Source: Nitrospirota bacterium (GTDB lineage Bacteria > Nitrospirota > Thermodesulfovibrionia > Thermodesulfovibrionales > Dissulfurispiraceae). From it: DNA of 64,000 nucleotides. Where the stretch lies: positions 34,310 through 98,309 of the forward strand of contig JADFXU010000005.1 of NCBI GenBank assembly GCA_015233365.1, in the 5' to 3' direction. The notes under the pieces were generated by a model. That model did no database searches and was not told where the DNA came from. It was given only the letters and a program-made list of their open reading frames with translations. Below are positions 9,065 through 19,236 of the stretch, piece after piece (the stretch's first letter is position 1; each line of letters opens with the position of its first letter). A program made the position numbers and the translations under genes.

Positions 9065-10153
9065 ATGGGATTAATGGAAAAGGTAACGGTAGAACTGGAA
9101 GATAGAAGCTATGATATCGTGATCGGCAGCCGCACGCTTTCTGCCATTGGCGACAGGATGGCACAGTTCGGGTTCAGCCCTACTGTTGCAGTCATAAGCA
9201 ACCCGACTGTTCTCGGGCTTTACGGCGAAGATGTGGTCCGCTCGCTGAGCGATGCCGGGTTTAACTGTTTCAGCTCCCTTGTTCCTGACGGGGAGGAATA
9301 TAAGGACTATTACTGGGCTTACCACATATTGACCGAACTCCTCAGGAACAGGCTCGACCGGAATTCCTGTGTTGTGGCGCTGGGCGGAGGGGTAATCGGC
9401 GATATTACGGGGTTCTGCGCATCGCTATACATGCGGGGAATTCATTTTATCCAGGTCCCCACTACTCTGCTCGCACAGGTGGACAGTTCTGTTGGCGGCA
9501 AAACCGGCGTAAATCATCCGGCAGGGAAAAACATGATCGGGACATTTTATCAGCCCAGGCTGGTGTGGACTGATGTCGGCACTCTCGCTACGCTGCCCAG
9601 GAGTGAATTATTGTCAGGTATAGCGGAGATCATAAAGTACGGCGTAATCTGGGATGCGGATCTCTTCGACGTCCTGGAAAAAGAACGTGAGGCTATACTC
9701 GGTCTTGACAGGTCTGTCATAAGCTATGTTATTAAACGCTCCTGTCAGATAAAGGCGGAAGTGGTCTCGAAAGACGAACGGGAGTCCGGTTTGCGGGCGG
9801 TCCTGAATTATGGGCACACCATAGGTCACGCGGTGGAGACCGAAACAGGGTATTCAAAATATCTGCATGGCGAGGCCGTTGCTATGGGCATGTGCCTGGC
9901 GGCGCGTCTTTCCTCTGAACTGGGAATTATGGAAGGTTCTCACGCAGACAGAATAAAGTCAGTTATCGGCGCTTACGGCCTGCCTGTTGAATTGCCAAAA
10001 GATGTCAATGGTGATAAACTAGTTTCGCTTATATCGATGGACAAGAAGACAGTGGCCGGAGAAATGAGATTCATCCTGCCGAAAGCCATAGGGAGCGTTG
10101 TAATCCACAAAGGCGTTGACGTGAAAATATTGAAAAGGATAATGGAAACTTGA
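9065..10153 (+). CDS. aroB: 3-dehydroquinate synthase
   Basis: ALGGGVIGDITGFCASLYMRGIHFIQVPTTLLAQVDSSVGGKTGVNH; LNYGHTIGHAVE. Confidence 0.95.
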   Translation: MGLMEKVTVELEDRSYDIVIGSRTLSAIGDRMAQFGFSPTVAVISNPTVLGLYGEDVVRSLSDAGFNCFSSLVPDGEEYKDYYWAYHILTELLRNRLDRNSCVVALGGGVIGDITGFCASLYMRGIHFIQVPTTLLAQVDSSVGGKTGVNHPAGKNMIGTFYQPRLVWTDVGTLATLPRSELLSGIAEIIKYGVIWDADLFDVLEKEREAILGLDRSVISYVIKRSCQIKAEVVSKDERESGLRAVLNYGHTIGHAVETETGYSKYLHGEAVAMGMCLAARLSSELGIMEGSHADRIKSVIGAYGLPVELPKDVNGDKLVSLISMDKKTVAGEMRFILPKAIGSVVIHKGVDVKILKRIMET

Positions 10154-10860
10154 AAACCATACTTGTTATTGATGACGAAGTAGATATCGTCGAACTCGTT
10201 TCTTATAATCTGAAGAAAGAAGGTTTTGCCGTGGATGTTGCTTATGACGGCGAGGCTGCCCTGAAAAAGGTCAGGTCCTGCCCTTATGATCTTATCGTTC
10301 TCGATCTTATGCTGCCGGGCATCCAGGGACTTGAATTATGCAGGATGATCAGGAATGATTCCTCTATTGCCGACACTCCCATTGTGATGCTGACGGCAAA
10401 AGGAGAAGAAGTGGACAAGGTGCTTGGACTCGAAATAGGGGCCGATGACTACATGATCAAACCTTTCAGTCCGAGGGAACTGGTTGCGAGGGTCAAGGCC
10501 ATTTTACGGAGAGCGGAGCACCAGAAGCCGGCTCCCGTTTCCGAGGAGAATAAGACCGGACAGCTTCTGAAGATAAGGGACATAAGCATTGACAAAGAAA
10601 AATACATAGTCAGCGTGGGGAAAAAACAGCTCAAGCTGAGCGCCACCGAATTCAAACTGCTCCTTTATCTGTGCGAGAGGCCCAATAAGATTTATAACAG
10701 GGAACACCTCCTTGATGCAGTGTGGGGTGATGACGTTTTTGTCGAACCGAGGACTGTCGATGTCCATATCAGGAGGTTGCGGACAAAAATAGAGGATGAC
10801 CCGAACAATCCCAAGTATATAAAGACGATGAGGGGAATCGGTTACTTTTTCGAAGGATAG
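10150..10860 (+). CDS. OmpR/PhoB-family response regulator
   Basis: REC (VIDDEVDIVEL, VLDLMLPG, LTAKGEE, KPFSPREL) + winged helix (RTVDVHIRRLRTKIE). Confidence 0.92.
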   Translation: MKTILVIDDEVDIVELVSYNLKKEGFAVDVAYDGEAALKKVRSCPYDLIVLDLMLPGIQGLELCRMIRNDSSIADTPIVMLTAKGEEVDKVLGLEIGADDYMIKPFSPRELVARVKAILRRAEHQKPAPVSEENKTGQLLKIRDISIDKEKYIVSVGKKQLKLSATEFKLLLYLCERPNKIYNREHLLDAVWGDDVFVEPRTVDVHIRRLRTKIEDDPNNPKYIKTMRGIGYFFEG

Positions 10861-10866
10861 ATCAGA

Positions 10867-12117
10867 ATGTTGATTATAATCATCCTCTCGCTGATCATTT
10901 TGTTTCTTGTTGTCTATCTGGTCCGCATGCGCCGGTCTATCAGTGCAATTTCAGGTCTTCTCAAAGAAGTTTCCTCCGGCAACATGAACGCAAGGCTTTT
11001 CACCGTCGGCTCGGGCAAGCTTGATGACATTGCCCGTGACATCATAGCGTTTACGGAGAAAACGAGCCTGAGGCTCGGCTTTGCCGAGGCCGAGATGCAG
11101 AGAATGGAGGCCATGCTCAGGGGAATGTCGGACGGCGTGCTTATAACCGATGTTCATGATATGGTCATTCTGGCGAACCGTACTTTCAAAAAACTGCTTT
11201 CGGTAAACGAGAATATCGAAGGGAAACAGATAATGGACGTTCTGCGCAATGCACAGCTTATTGAAATTGTGCAGAGGGCGTTGGAGTCGTGGGAGATTAT
11301 GTCCGAAGAGATTACGGTCAACAGGGGGGGGAAGGACATGCACCTGATCGCGACAGCGGTGCCGATCTACACCGAAAATTCCGTGACAGGGACCGTCCTC
11401 ACGCTCCATGACATCACTCGTCTGAAGCAGCTCGAAGAAGTGAGGAAGGATTTTGTGGCCAATGTATCACATGAAATCAAGACTCCGATAACCGCTATGA
11501 AAGGCTTTGCCGAGACGCTGCTCGACGGCGCCCTTGACGACAAGGAAAATGCCGCGCGCTTTCTCACCATGATAAAGAACCACAGCGAGCGTCTCAACAG
11601 CCTTGTGGATGACTTGCTCGCATTGTCGAGCATCGAACTGGGTGACGTCAAAATGAACAAGACCGAAGTCAACCTGGAACAGGTGATCGATAATGTTTTT
11701 CTTACGCTCAAGGACAAGGCGGACAGAAAAGAACTCTATCTCAGAAAAGCGCTGACACAAAACAGCCCGTCCATTGCAGCGGACAAGGACAAGCTTATTC
11801 AAATAGTAATTAATCTTGTCGATAACGGGATCAAATTTACCGATAAAGGCGGCGTCACCGTCGGCATCGACGAGACCGGCGGAAGGGTTGTCCTTTTTGT
11901 CCAGGATACCGGCATCGGTATCCCCCCAAGGTACCTGGGCAGGCTCGGGGAGAGATTCTACCGCGTTGACAGCGCGCGTTCGAGAGAACTGGGGGGCACT
12001 GGTCTCGGACTCGCCATTGTTAAACATCTGGTCCAAGCTCACGGCTGGAGCCTGAGGATCGAAAGCGATCCCGGAAAAGGCACAAGGGTCAATGTCACTA
12101 TTGACCGCTACCTGTGA
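10867..12117 (+). CDS. PhoR-like sensor histidine kinase (TM, PAS, HisKA, HATPase)
   Basis: FVANVSHEIKTPITAMKGFAETLLDGA; NLVDNGIKFT; DTGIGIP; GTGLGLAIVKH. Confidence 0.92.
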   Translation: MLIIIILSLIILFLVVYLVRMRRSISAISGLLKEVSSGNMNARLFTVGSGKLDDIARDIIAFTEKTSLRLGFAEAEMQRMEAMLRGMSDGVLITDVHDMVILANRTFKKLLSVNENIEGKQIMDVLRNAQLIEIVQRALESWEIMSEEITVNRGGKDMHLIATAVPIYTENSVTGTVLTLHDITRLKQLEEVRKDFVANVSHEIKTPITAMKGFAETLLDGALDDKENAARFLTMIKNHSERLNSLVDDLLALSSIELGDVKMNKTEVNLEQVIDNVFLTLKDKADRKELYLRKALTQNSPSIAADKDKLIQIVINLVDNGIKFTDKGGVTVGIDETGGRVVLFVQDTGIGIPPRYLGRLGERFYRVDSARSRELGGTGLGLAIVKHLVQAHGWSLRIESDPGKGTRVNVTIDRYL

Positions 12118-12288
12118 GTACCGGCGCACAAATAATTTATACATCCATCAGGTTCCACGATTTGATACAAATATTTTCTTTTCAAACGTTCCGTTTATTG
12201 ATATGATTTTTACATGGGGTAGAAAATGTCCGCCGGGTATGGTAATTGTTATGCCTCACCCTCTAAACCGCTAAACAAAGGAGTATCG

Positions 12289-12780
12289 ATGATGAAAAGT
12301 CCTGCGTACCTGCTTGCAGTTGTTGCCCTTGCTATGTCGGTCGTCGCAATGAGTCCTGAAAGGTCCGTCCTTGCCGCGTCTCAACACACAGAGGTCTGCG
12401 TTGAGACCGGTGAGCAGGAAATCGCGTCGCTGTTCGACCGCTGGAACAGTTCACTCCAGACGGGTGATCCCCACAAGGTAGTTGCCAACTACGCGGCCAA
12501 GTCTGTATTGCTCCCCACAGTGTCGAACAAGCCACGACTGACACCCGAAGACAAGGAGGACTACTTTCACCACTTTTTGGAGGGCAAGCCGTTCGGGCGC
12601 ATTGATTCGCGAACAATCGAAATTGATTGCAACACAGCGGTTGACGTAGGCTTATACACGTTCACATTCAGGAAAACCGGCTCCCAGGTTAAGGCGCGGT
12701 ACACCTTCACTTACAAGTGGGACGGAAAGCAATGGCTGATCACCAGCCATCACTCATCCGCGATGCCGGAGAAAGAGTGA
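12289..12780 (+). CDS. Exported SgcJ/EcaC-like (DUF4440/NTF2-like) protein
   Basis: Signal peptide; EIASLFDRWNSSLQTGDPHKVVANYAAKSVLLPTVS...WDGKQWLITSHHSSAMPE. Confidence 0.75.
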   Translation: MMKSPAYLLAVVALAMSVVAMSPERSVLAASQHTEVCVETGEQEIASLFDRWNSSLQTGDPHKVVANYAAKSVLLPTVSNKPRLTPEDKEDYFHHFLEGKPFGRIDSRTIEIDCNTAVDVGLYTFTFRKTGSQVKARYTFTYKWDGKQWLITSHHSSAMPEKE

Positions 12781-12850
12781 CATGTGGATCAGAGGCGTGG
12801 GCTATGCCCGCGCCTCTCAGCTCTTGGCTCTCTATTTTTCCGGCTACCGG

Positions 12851-13468
12851 CTACTGGACACCCGCTATTATCCGCTGAATCCCCATCCGTATCATCTTCA
12901 CAGCTATTGCGGCAAGCAAAAGGGACGCCAATCTGGTGATTCCGCGCGTACCGTTGACCCCGATTTTTCTTACGATGATATCGGCTTTATCAAACAGTAT
13001 CCATGCCAGGATGAGGTTAAAGACAAGCGAAAAGATGACCGGAAAATAGCCATAGTTTCCCACGAGCAAGAGGCATGTAGTGAGCGTGGCCGGGCCTGCC
13101 AGCAGAGGGGTGCCCAGCGGGACTACACCCGATGCCAGGCTTGACACCGGCGCCGTGGCGCTTCTTGCTGCGCCTGCGCTCAGCATGTCCGCAATCGAAA
13201 TAACCAGCAATAATATTCCTCCCGCAATCATAAAATCTTCCACCAGGATACCGAGTATGTTGAATACGGCCCGACCGAGCAGAACAAACAACAGCGTGAT
13301 AAGCAACGCCGTGAGCACAGATTCCCGCACTACTCTTCTTTTCTCATGCGGCGCTATGCCTTCAGTCAAAGCAAGATAGATGGGCAGTACGCCCGGAGCG
13401 TCAATAGCTACCATAACAGGTATGACTGTCAGGAGAAAGGGACTGAACATATTCATATCCGGATTCAT
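12851..13468 (-). CDS. MarC family integral membrane protein
   Basis: Polytopic; GVVPLGTPLLAGPATLTTCLLL. Confidence 0.85.
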   Translation of the reverse strand: MNPDMNMFSPFLLTVIPVMVAIDAPGVLPIYLALTEGIAPHEKRRVVRESVLTALLITLLFVLLGRAVFNILGILVEDFMIAGGILLLVISIADMLSAGAARSATAPVSSLASGVVPLGTPLLAGPATLTTCLLLVGNYGYFPVIFSLVFNLILAWILFDKADIIVRKIGVNGTRGITRLASLLLAAIAVKMIRMGIQRIIAGVQ

Positions 13469-13523
13469 ACCTCATTTTATTCTCTGTGAGGTAAAGATGC
13501 AAGAATGCGAATTGCCTGTGCTT

Positions 13524-14084
13524 TTATTTTCCGGTTTCGATCTGCAGGAGCATGGCTTCTTTTATTGCTTCAGCCCTCTCCCTGCTCACGAGCTTTTCAA
13601 CGATGGCTATCCCGAATTCCAACGCCGTGCCCGGACCCCTGCTTGTCAGGATCTGCCCATCCGAGACAACATTCTTATTTACATAGCGCGCCTTGCCGAG
13701 CCTGTTCTCGAATGAAGGATAAACAGTGGCCTCCTTTCCGTCAAGAATGCCGGCGTTTGCCAGAACGTATGGTGCAGCGCATATAGCGCCTGTCAACTTT
13801 CCTTTCTTATAAAAATCCCTGATCAGGACTTTGACTCGCTCATCAGCATTGAGATTGTCGGATCCGGGCTGACCTCCGGGAAGCACAAGCATATCAAAAT
13901 TGTCGGCGTGTATGGCGTCGATGGTAGTGTCAGGGATCACCTTTACCTGGTGAGCGCCTTCGATATGTCCTGCATGCAAGCCGGCAATGACGGCTGTTAT
14001 ATCAGCCCTCCGTAAAACATCGACAATTGACATTGCTTCCACTTCCTCAAAGCCATCTGCTAATAACACGGCGACTCTCGGCAT
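13524..14084 (-). CDS. DJ-1/PfpI family protein
   Basis: PRVAVLLADGFEEVEAMSIVDVLRRA; GAICAAPYVLANAGIL nucleophile elbow; ORF track extends upstream to 14138 into the palindrome. Confidence 0.9.
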   Translation of the reverse strand: MPRVAVLLADGFEEVEAMSIVDVLRRADITAVIAGLHAGHIEGAHQVKVIPDTTIDAIHADNFDMLVLPGGQPGSDNLNADERVKVLIRDFYKKGKLTGAICAAPYVLANAGILDGKEATVYPSFENRLGKARYVNKNVVSDGQILTSRGPGTALEFGIAIVEKLVSRERAEAIKEAMLLQIETGK

Positions 14085-14097
14085 GATTTCCTCCACT

Positions 14098-14222
14098 GAC
14101 GGTCTCGTAAAAAGTCCATATGCTGCGTTGCGCGGCATCCTTCGTCACTGCGGCGTACAAACAAGTACGCCTCATTCCTCAGGATTTGCGCGCCTTGCCT
14201 ATGAACTTTTTACGAAACCGTC
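14098..14222. repeat. 125-nt long-palindrome MITE-like element
   Basis: Ends gacggtctcgtaaaaagt.../...actttttacgaaaccgtc; arms complementary over most of length, centre gtac-aaacaa-gtac. Confidence 0.8.
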
Positions 14223-14258
14223 TATTTTTAGTTTGGAAACGCGGATCCGGTCTCTATT

Positions 14259-15012
14259 TTACGCTATTTTTGATATTGTTTTCCCGGAACACGCACCTAC
14301 GGCAAAGTAAAGATAGCAAGTTGCGAACAAAAGTGATATCACCGAACTGTAAGGGAACTCTATATTCAGCAGGGAATGCAGTGTCTGAAGCACTATCGGC
14401 GGAGTGAATGCGACGGCCGAAAGGCGGACCAATGCACGGGGTAACAGCTTCAGATCGTGCATTTTCGCAAACAGCATCCCTATCGAGGCGCAGATTAAGA
14501 CCTGAATAAGATAGTACAAGAAGGTGAAAAAAAGGGCAAAAGGATAGACCGCAAAAATAAAATAATCCTTGAACTGCTCTATCCATCTATTTATCAGGTC
14601 CCGGTCAATAATGAGATTCTGTATATGAGAAAGATCTACCGAGTGGATATCAGTTGCATCGTCATTTACCAGGAGTTTCGTCTTTGTCAGGACGACAGTT
14701 GCCTTTAATTTTGCTGCAGGAACCGTCCCTTCAGAGGTGTCGATAATGGCAAAGGGCAGCTTGCTCCATGGCGCCTTTATGACATAAGGGACCGGCTCCT
14801 TAATGGATGCGACCCCTTTGGAAATGGTTACGGTCGGGACCTGGCTCACAATTTTAGGCGCTTCTTCAGCAAGAAAATCAGAGACATTGTTATGAAGCCT
14901 TACCATGTCAGGGATAAGGCTCAGGGAAAGCAATATGACCAGGTAGGTCATGCATAAGCCGCTCCGGTTTCTTGCGACATCCCGGTACAAATCCTTCGAG
15001 AAGAATGACATG
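14259..15012 (-). CDS. DUF1189 family membrane protein
   Basis: MSFFSKDLYRDVARNRSG...; YVIKAPWSKLPFAIIDTSEG; multiple TM segments. Confidence 0.7.
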
Positions 15013-15088
15013 AATAAAGTGTGAACAATCGAATAATGCTTCGTCGTTCCGGTTTGCGTTTGATCGTCCCCCCCTCTCTTTTCCCCTC

Positions 15089-15295
15089 TCAAAAGATTTT
15101 CTTTTTGACTTTGCCCGCGTAATCGGAGGCCTGGTCCGAGAGATCCTCAGCCATATCGCGTATCTGTCGCCTTGTCTTCCTGCCGGACTGGGGAGCCATA
15201 AGAAGCGCAAGTCCGGCGCCGACCGCACCACCGATCAGAAAGGAAAAAGTTGCAACCATGCCCATGTTGTTACAGTTACTGTCTATTCTGCCCAT
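15089..15295 (-). CDS. YtxH-domain small protein
   Basis: FLIGGAVGAGLALLMAPQSGRKTRRQIRDMAEDL. Confidence 0.85.
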   Translation of the reverse strand: MGRIDSNCNNMGMVATFSFLIGGAVGAGLALLMAPQSGRKTRRQIRDMAEDLSDQASDYAGKVKKKIF

Positions 15296-15459
15296 ATCAA
15301 CCTCCGTTTGTGATTTAGCGTCTGCTTAAAACTTACCATGTGAGAGCGAAGTAGTCAAGCAAAAGCTAAAAGCTGATATCCGAGAGCCGAGAGCTAAAGG
15401 CAGCAAATATTTAGTTCTCAGTGTTTGGGTTTTGGCTCTTAGCTCTGGACGCTTGGCTC

Positions 15460-16902
15460 TCAGCTTTTTGCCTTCAGCCTTTCGTTGTTGTTTATAAAGA
15501 GCCAGAATAGGCTCTTTATACTCTTGAGCGCCACCCCGAAATCGTGCGGGGTCCTCAATTCAAGCAGTTTTTTGAGCATAAATGAAGGCCTGCCGTAAAA
15601 TTTCCTGAACCCTATCCTGCGCAGCTTTATTATTTCCTCCCTTGTCATCGTATAAGGAACGAATGCCGCACCCTGATACGTGAAGTCGGACAGTTCATCG
15701 GACAGGTAGCCGAACTTTTCGATATTATCATAAAGATATGTGCCGGGGAAGGGTGTGATGGCGTGAAAGTTTGCTATATCGGGGTCAATATCTACTGCGA
15801 AATCTATTGTCTGGAGCCCTTCCTCGAATGTTTCGCCGGGGATACCGAACATAAACGGCGTGCTTACCTTCAGCCCCACTTCCCGGGCCGCTTTTACTGC
15901 CGTGCGTATCTGAGCAAGAGTTGTCCCTTTCCTGATTGTGTTGAGGTTCTTCTGCACGCCGCTCTCAGCTCCGAAAAGGATGGCCCAGCACCCGGCATCT
16001 TTAAAAGCCTGCAGCAGCGGCTTGTCAACCTGGTTAACACAGGCAGAGGCAAACCACGTGAAATCCAATCCCCTGGCCTTTATTTCGCGGGCGAGACGCA
16101 GTGCCCGGTTGTAATCGGCTGCAAGGGTATCGTCTATGAACTTAATTTCACGGTATCCCTCTTTAAGGCAGTGCTCAATTTCTTTGAGTACGTTTTCGAC
16201 GCTGCGGCAGCGTATACCCGATTTTCTGGTTTTATCTATTTGAAAACAATAGATGCAGTTTCTGTTGCATCCCCTGGACGTCATGAGCACTGCAACAGGC
16301 TTTCTCTTGTAAGTGGCCGGCGGCGGGATATACAGTCCGGCATCGCCCAGCAAGTCCCTTGCCGGAAAAGGAATGGCATCGAGATCGGATATTAACGGCC
16401 TGGGTTGATTTTTTATGATTCCTCCGGCAGAGTTGTAAACAACACCCCGGATGCCTTCAAGCCCATTGCCTGATTCCAGCCTCTCGATGAGTTCCAGTGT
16501 GGAATATTCTCCCTCACCGGTGATTATGGCATCCATCGAGGCCCCCGCATCTTCAAGGCATTTTTCCTGCGCGGCAATAGGATATGGACCTCCGGCACAG
16601 ATGAAAACCTGTTTGCCGAGCATCATTTTAAAATCTTGCGCAGCTTTTTTGGCCTTTTCCCATCCAAAGGTAGTGGAATATAGCCCTATAAATCCGGGGT
16701 TGAATTCCCTCAGCCCGGCACATATGGCATTGTGAGTAAGGAATGCACCGTTGAAAAAGCGGACTTCATGCCCGGCCTGACGCAAGACAGCAGCCACATA
16801 GAGCGTGCCCAACGGCTGCCAGTAGTTGATTTGGGAGCTTGCGGTTTTCGAAGAGAAGATTTCCTGGGGCACCCATGCAGGGACCACCAACGCGCACTTC
16901 AT
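15460..16902 (-). CDS. B12-binding-domain radical SAM protein
   Basis: RGCNRNCIYCFQ (CX3CX2C), N-terminal B12-binding-like domain, Elp3-type middle. Confidence 0.9.
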   Translation of the reverse strand: MKCALVVPAWVPQEIFSSKTASSQINYWQPLGTLYVAAVLRQAGHEVRFFNGAFLTHNAICAGLREFNPGFIGLYSTTFGWEKAKKAAQDFKMMLGKQVFICAGGPYPIAAQEKCLEDAGASMDAIITGEGEYSTLELIERLESGNGLEGIRGVVYNSAGGIIKNQPRPLISDLDAIPFPARDLLGDAGLYIPPPATYKRKPVAVLMTSRGCNRNCIYCFQIDKTRKSGIRCRSVENVLKEIEHCLKEGYREIKFIDDTLAADYNRALRLAREIKARGLDFTWFASACVNQVDKPLLQAFKDAGCWAILFGAESGVQKNLNTIRKGTTLAQIRTAVKAAREVGLKVSTPFMFGIPGETFEEGLQTIDFAVDIDPDIANFHAITPFPGTYLYDNIEKFGYLSDELSDFTYQGAAFVPYTMTREEIIKLRRIGFRKFYGRPSFMLKKLLELRTPHDFGVALKSIKSLFWLFINNNERLKAKS

Positions 16903-16945
16903 TGCTTGCCTCTTGTGTTTTTCTTCTGTGGCTTCATATCTTCAG

Positions 16946-18346
16946 TTACGCGGCCTGGACCGCACTCATGCCGGACATGCTGGTGATCACCGCTTCGGCT
17001 GTATTGAACCCGGACTCTATAGCGTGGTCCATATTGTAATATCTGAACATGCCGACTCTTCCGGCAATGTGAAGGTTCCTGAAGGCGCTCAGATAATCGC
17101 AAAGAAGTTTGCACTGTTCCGCATAGCCGATTTCAAATAGCGGGTATGCCTTTTTCGCACGCACAACAACACTGCCCGACACCTCGCTTTTTTTGACAAA
17201 CCCGAGCTGATCGAGCCCCCGGACCGTCATTTCTGCAAGGTGTTCATCGGAGGCATTCCAGAAGCGGTCTCCCTCGAAACTGAAGTATTCAGTCACAAGC
17301 AGGGTATTTCCGTCCGGGGCCATTTTACGGCTCCAGTTCGTGGGTTCATGAATCCTGCCGAAGGGTATTTTCTTCTCCGGGACATAAATCCACGTCTGAT
17401 CGGTGACCTGCTTCTTATGCACCATGACTGCAACAACGACAAGGTCCCGGAACATGAGTTTTGAGGCCGCTTCCCTGACGTGAGAGGGAGCCGGAGGGTC
17501 CAGCAGCCGCACCAACGTTGTGATCGGGATACTCGATATGAACGCGTCCCCCGATGCCCGACATGCGCTGGAGCCGCAACCGGCTTCGACACTTTCTATC
17601 ATGCAGCCGGAATGGTTTATCCTTGTGATGGGGGATCCGGTATGCACAATGTTGTCCTGTCCTATTTCTTCCCTGAGCCTCTCGGCAATACGGCCTATGC
17701 CCAGAGCAGGGTAAGTAAACTTGTCCACAAGAGAAGGGATATCCTTTCCGCTGAATTTAAAAAAGGCGTTCTTTACCGCCCTGGCGAGTGAAAGCCCCCT
17801 GATACGCTGTGCCACCCAGTCAACACTTATCCGGCTGCAATCGATACCCCACACTTTTTCACTGTATTCTTTAAAATATATGTCGAACATGGCACGGCCG
17901 AAATTGCCCACCACCCAGTCCTCCAGGGAAAGCTGGGGCCGGACTTTAGCCAGACCACGGATTTTTTCCGCTATATAGTCTTCGACTATTCTTACCGTGG
18001 TCGGGACACCCATTCCCAATATGGCATTGGCAGGTCTTAATGGGTAATCGAAATACTTGTTGCGCAGATAGATTGTGCTTTTTCGGGGGACGGAAATCAA
18101 TTCCCCTTCCATCAGGTTGTTCAGGAAGCTGTTGATCCGCTGATTTTTTGTAAAAAAACGGTGACCGCCGAGATCGAAACGGAACCCGTTGCTCTCAATC
18201 GTTTTTGAGAGACCACCCACAGAGGCGTCATACTCAAAGAGTTCCACGTCGGTCCCTGCTTTAGCGAGGGCGTATCCTGCGGCAAGGCCGGTAAGACCAC
18301 CACCCAGAATAACAGTGGTAAATTCGTTGTTATATGGCTTCAACAT
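16946..18346 (-). CDS. FAD-dependent oxidoreductase (UDP-galactopyranose mutase / protoporphyrinogen oxidase-like)
   Basis: VILGGGLTGLAAGYALAKAGTDVELFE; GGLSKTIESNGFRFDLGGHRFF. Confidence 0.85.
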   Translation of the reverse strand: MLKPYNNEFTTVILGGGLTGLAAGYALAKAGTDVELFEYDASVGGLSKTIESNGFRFDLGGHRFFTKNQRINSFLNNLMEGELISVPRKSTIYLRNKYFDYPLRPANAILGMGVPTTVRIVEDYIAEKIRGLAKVRPQLSLEDWVVGNFGRAMFDIYFKEYSEKVWGIDCSRISVDWVAQRIRGLSLARAVKNAFFKFSGKDIPSLVDKFTYPALGIGRIAERLREEIGQDNIVHTGSPITRINHSGCMIESVEAGCGSSACRASGDAFISSIPITTLVRLLDPPAPSHVREAASKLMFRDLVVVAVMVHKKQVTDQTWIYVPEKKIPFGRIHEPTNWSRKMAPDGNTLLVTEYFSFEGDRFWNASDEHLAEMTVRGLDQLGFVKKSEVSGSVVVRAKKAYPLFEIGYAEQCKLLCDYLSAFRNLHIAGRVGMFRYYNMDHAIESGFNTAEAVITSMSGMSAVQAA

Positions 18347-18713
18347 TCAAGAATCAGGACCTGTAAAATATACCTTTTATCTGTATAGTGTACCTCTAAT
18401 GATGAACAATTTTCCATATTTACTCTTCTGCTTTATCTCCGACAAAGGCAATTTTCAATAACCCTCAGTGACTAACTTCCTATAACTAAAAGAGGCGGCC
18501 TGTTCCAGTTGTGTTAGGGGTACACTCGCACCCTCAAACTGGCCATGCTTTAAAATAGTTCAGTTTGATGATTAAAGCGCCCGCGGGCGTGATCATATGA
18601 CTCTGCTCGAAAAGAAAAGTTGACAAAAGGAACGTTGTCAAAATAGTCAGAACTATAGTTGCATTTAGAAACATGCCGTTACTTGTTGTATCTGTTTTTA
18701 TTTAACATATAAA

Positions 18714-18812
18714 ACAAATAGTTATACTATTATGATTCCTCTTGCTAATTGTCTTATAACAGTAATATGTTTTACTTCTATTTTGAAAACAAACAAGACA
18801 AATAGTTATACT
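18714..18812 (+). promoter_or_regulatory. Repeated 15-nt motif with candidate promoter upstream of signalling operon
   Basis: acaaatagttatact exact at 18714-18728 and 18798-18812 (84 nt apart); TTGAAA (18783-18788)-N18-TATACT (18807-18812). Confidence 0.45.
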
Positions 18813-18858
18813 CTGGCACAGAAAATGCTAAAATGAGAAAGCAAACAACGGGAGGAAT

Positions 18859-19236
18859 ATGCACAGAGAGATGAAGGAAGTCGTCATCGTATCAAGGGGG
18901 TCATTTGTGAGCAGCACATTTATCCGGCGATTTCCGAACTGCGATATTAATATAATCCCTCATTACCGGCTGCAGAGAAACGCATATGAAGACAAATACA
19001 ATCTGATAGTGCCGTATGTCTCATCCGAAGAAATTCCTGCAATACAAGAACCGCTGAAAATGATGTGCCAAAAACTCATGCCCCCCATTGTTGCGGTCAC
19101 GGACTCTTTTGTAGGAGTATCAAAGGAGCTGGCCGAATTGGGGCTATTCACTATTTTCGTCAAGCCTGTTGACGCAGAAACGATTGTCTCGCTTGCGGGA
19201 GCCTATTGCGAAAACGGAACGATAAGATATGCTTAG
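18859..19236 (+). CDS. Small protein, possibly degenerate receiver-like, overlapping CBS-GGDEF gene
   Basis: 125 aa; overlaps next ORF by 8 nt; LFTIFVKPVDAETIVSLAG resembles the end of a receiver fold. Confidence 0.55.
   Translation: MHREMKEVVIVSRGSFVSSTFIRRFPNCDINIIPHYRLQRNAYEDKYNLIVPYVSSEEIPAIQEPLKMMCQKLMPPIVAVTDSFVGVSKELAELGLFTIFVKPVDAETIVSLAGAYCENGTIRYA

Noticed and set aside
15763-16395. 210-aa plus-strand ORF opposite the radical SAM gene
   Set aside because: Antisense shadow; the opposite strand has an intact radical SAM motif.
18480-18600. Possible IS end (ccagttgtgttaggggtacactcgcaccctcaaactgg...)
   Set aside because: Contains only an 8-bp inverted repeat (tcaaactg/cagtttga) and no transposase coding; insufficient support.
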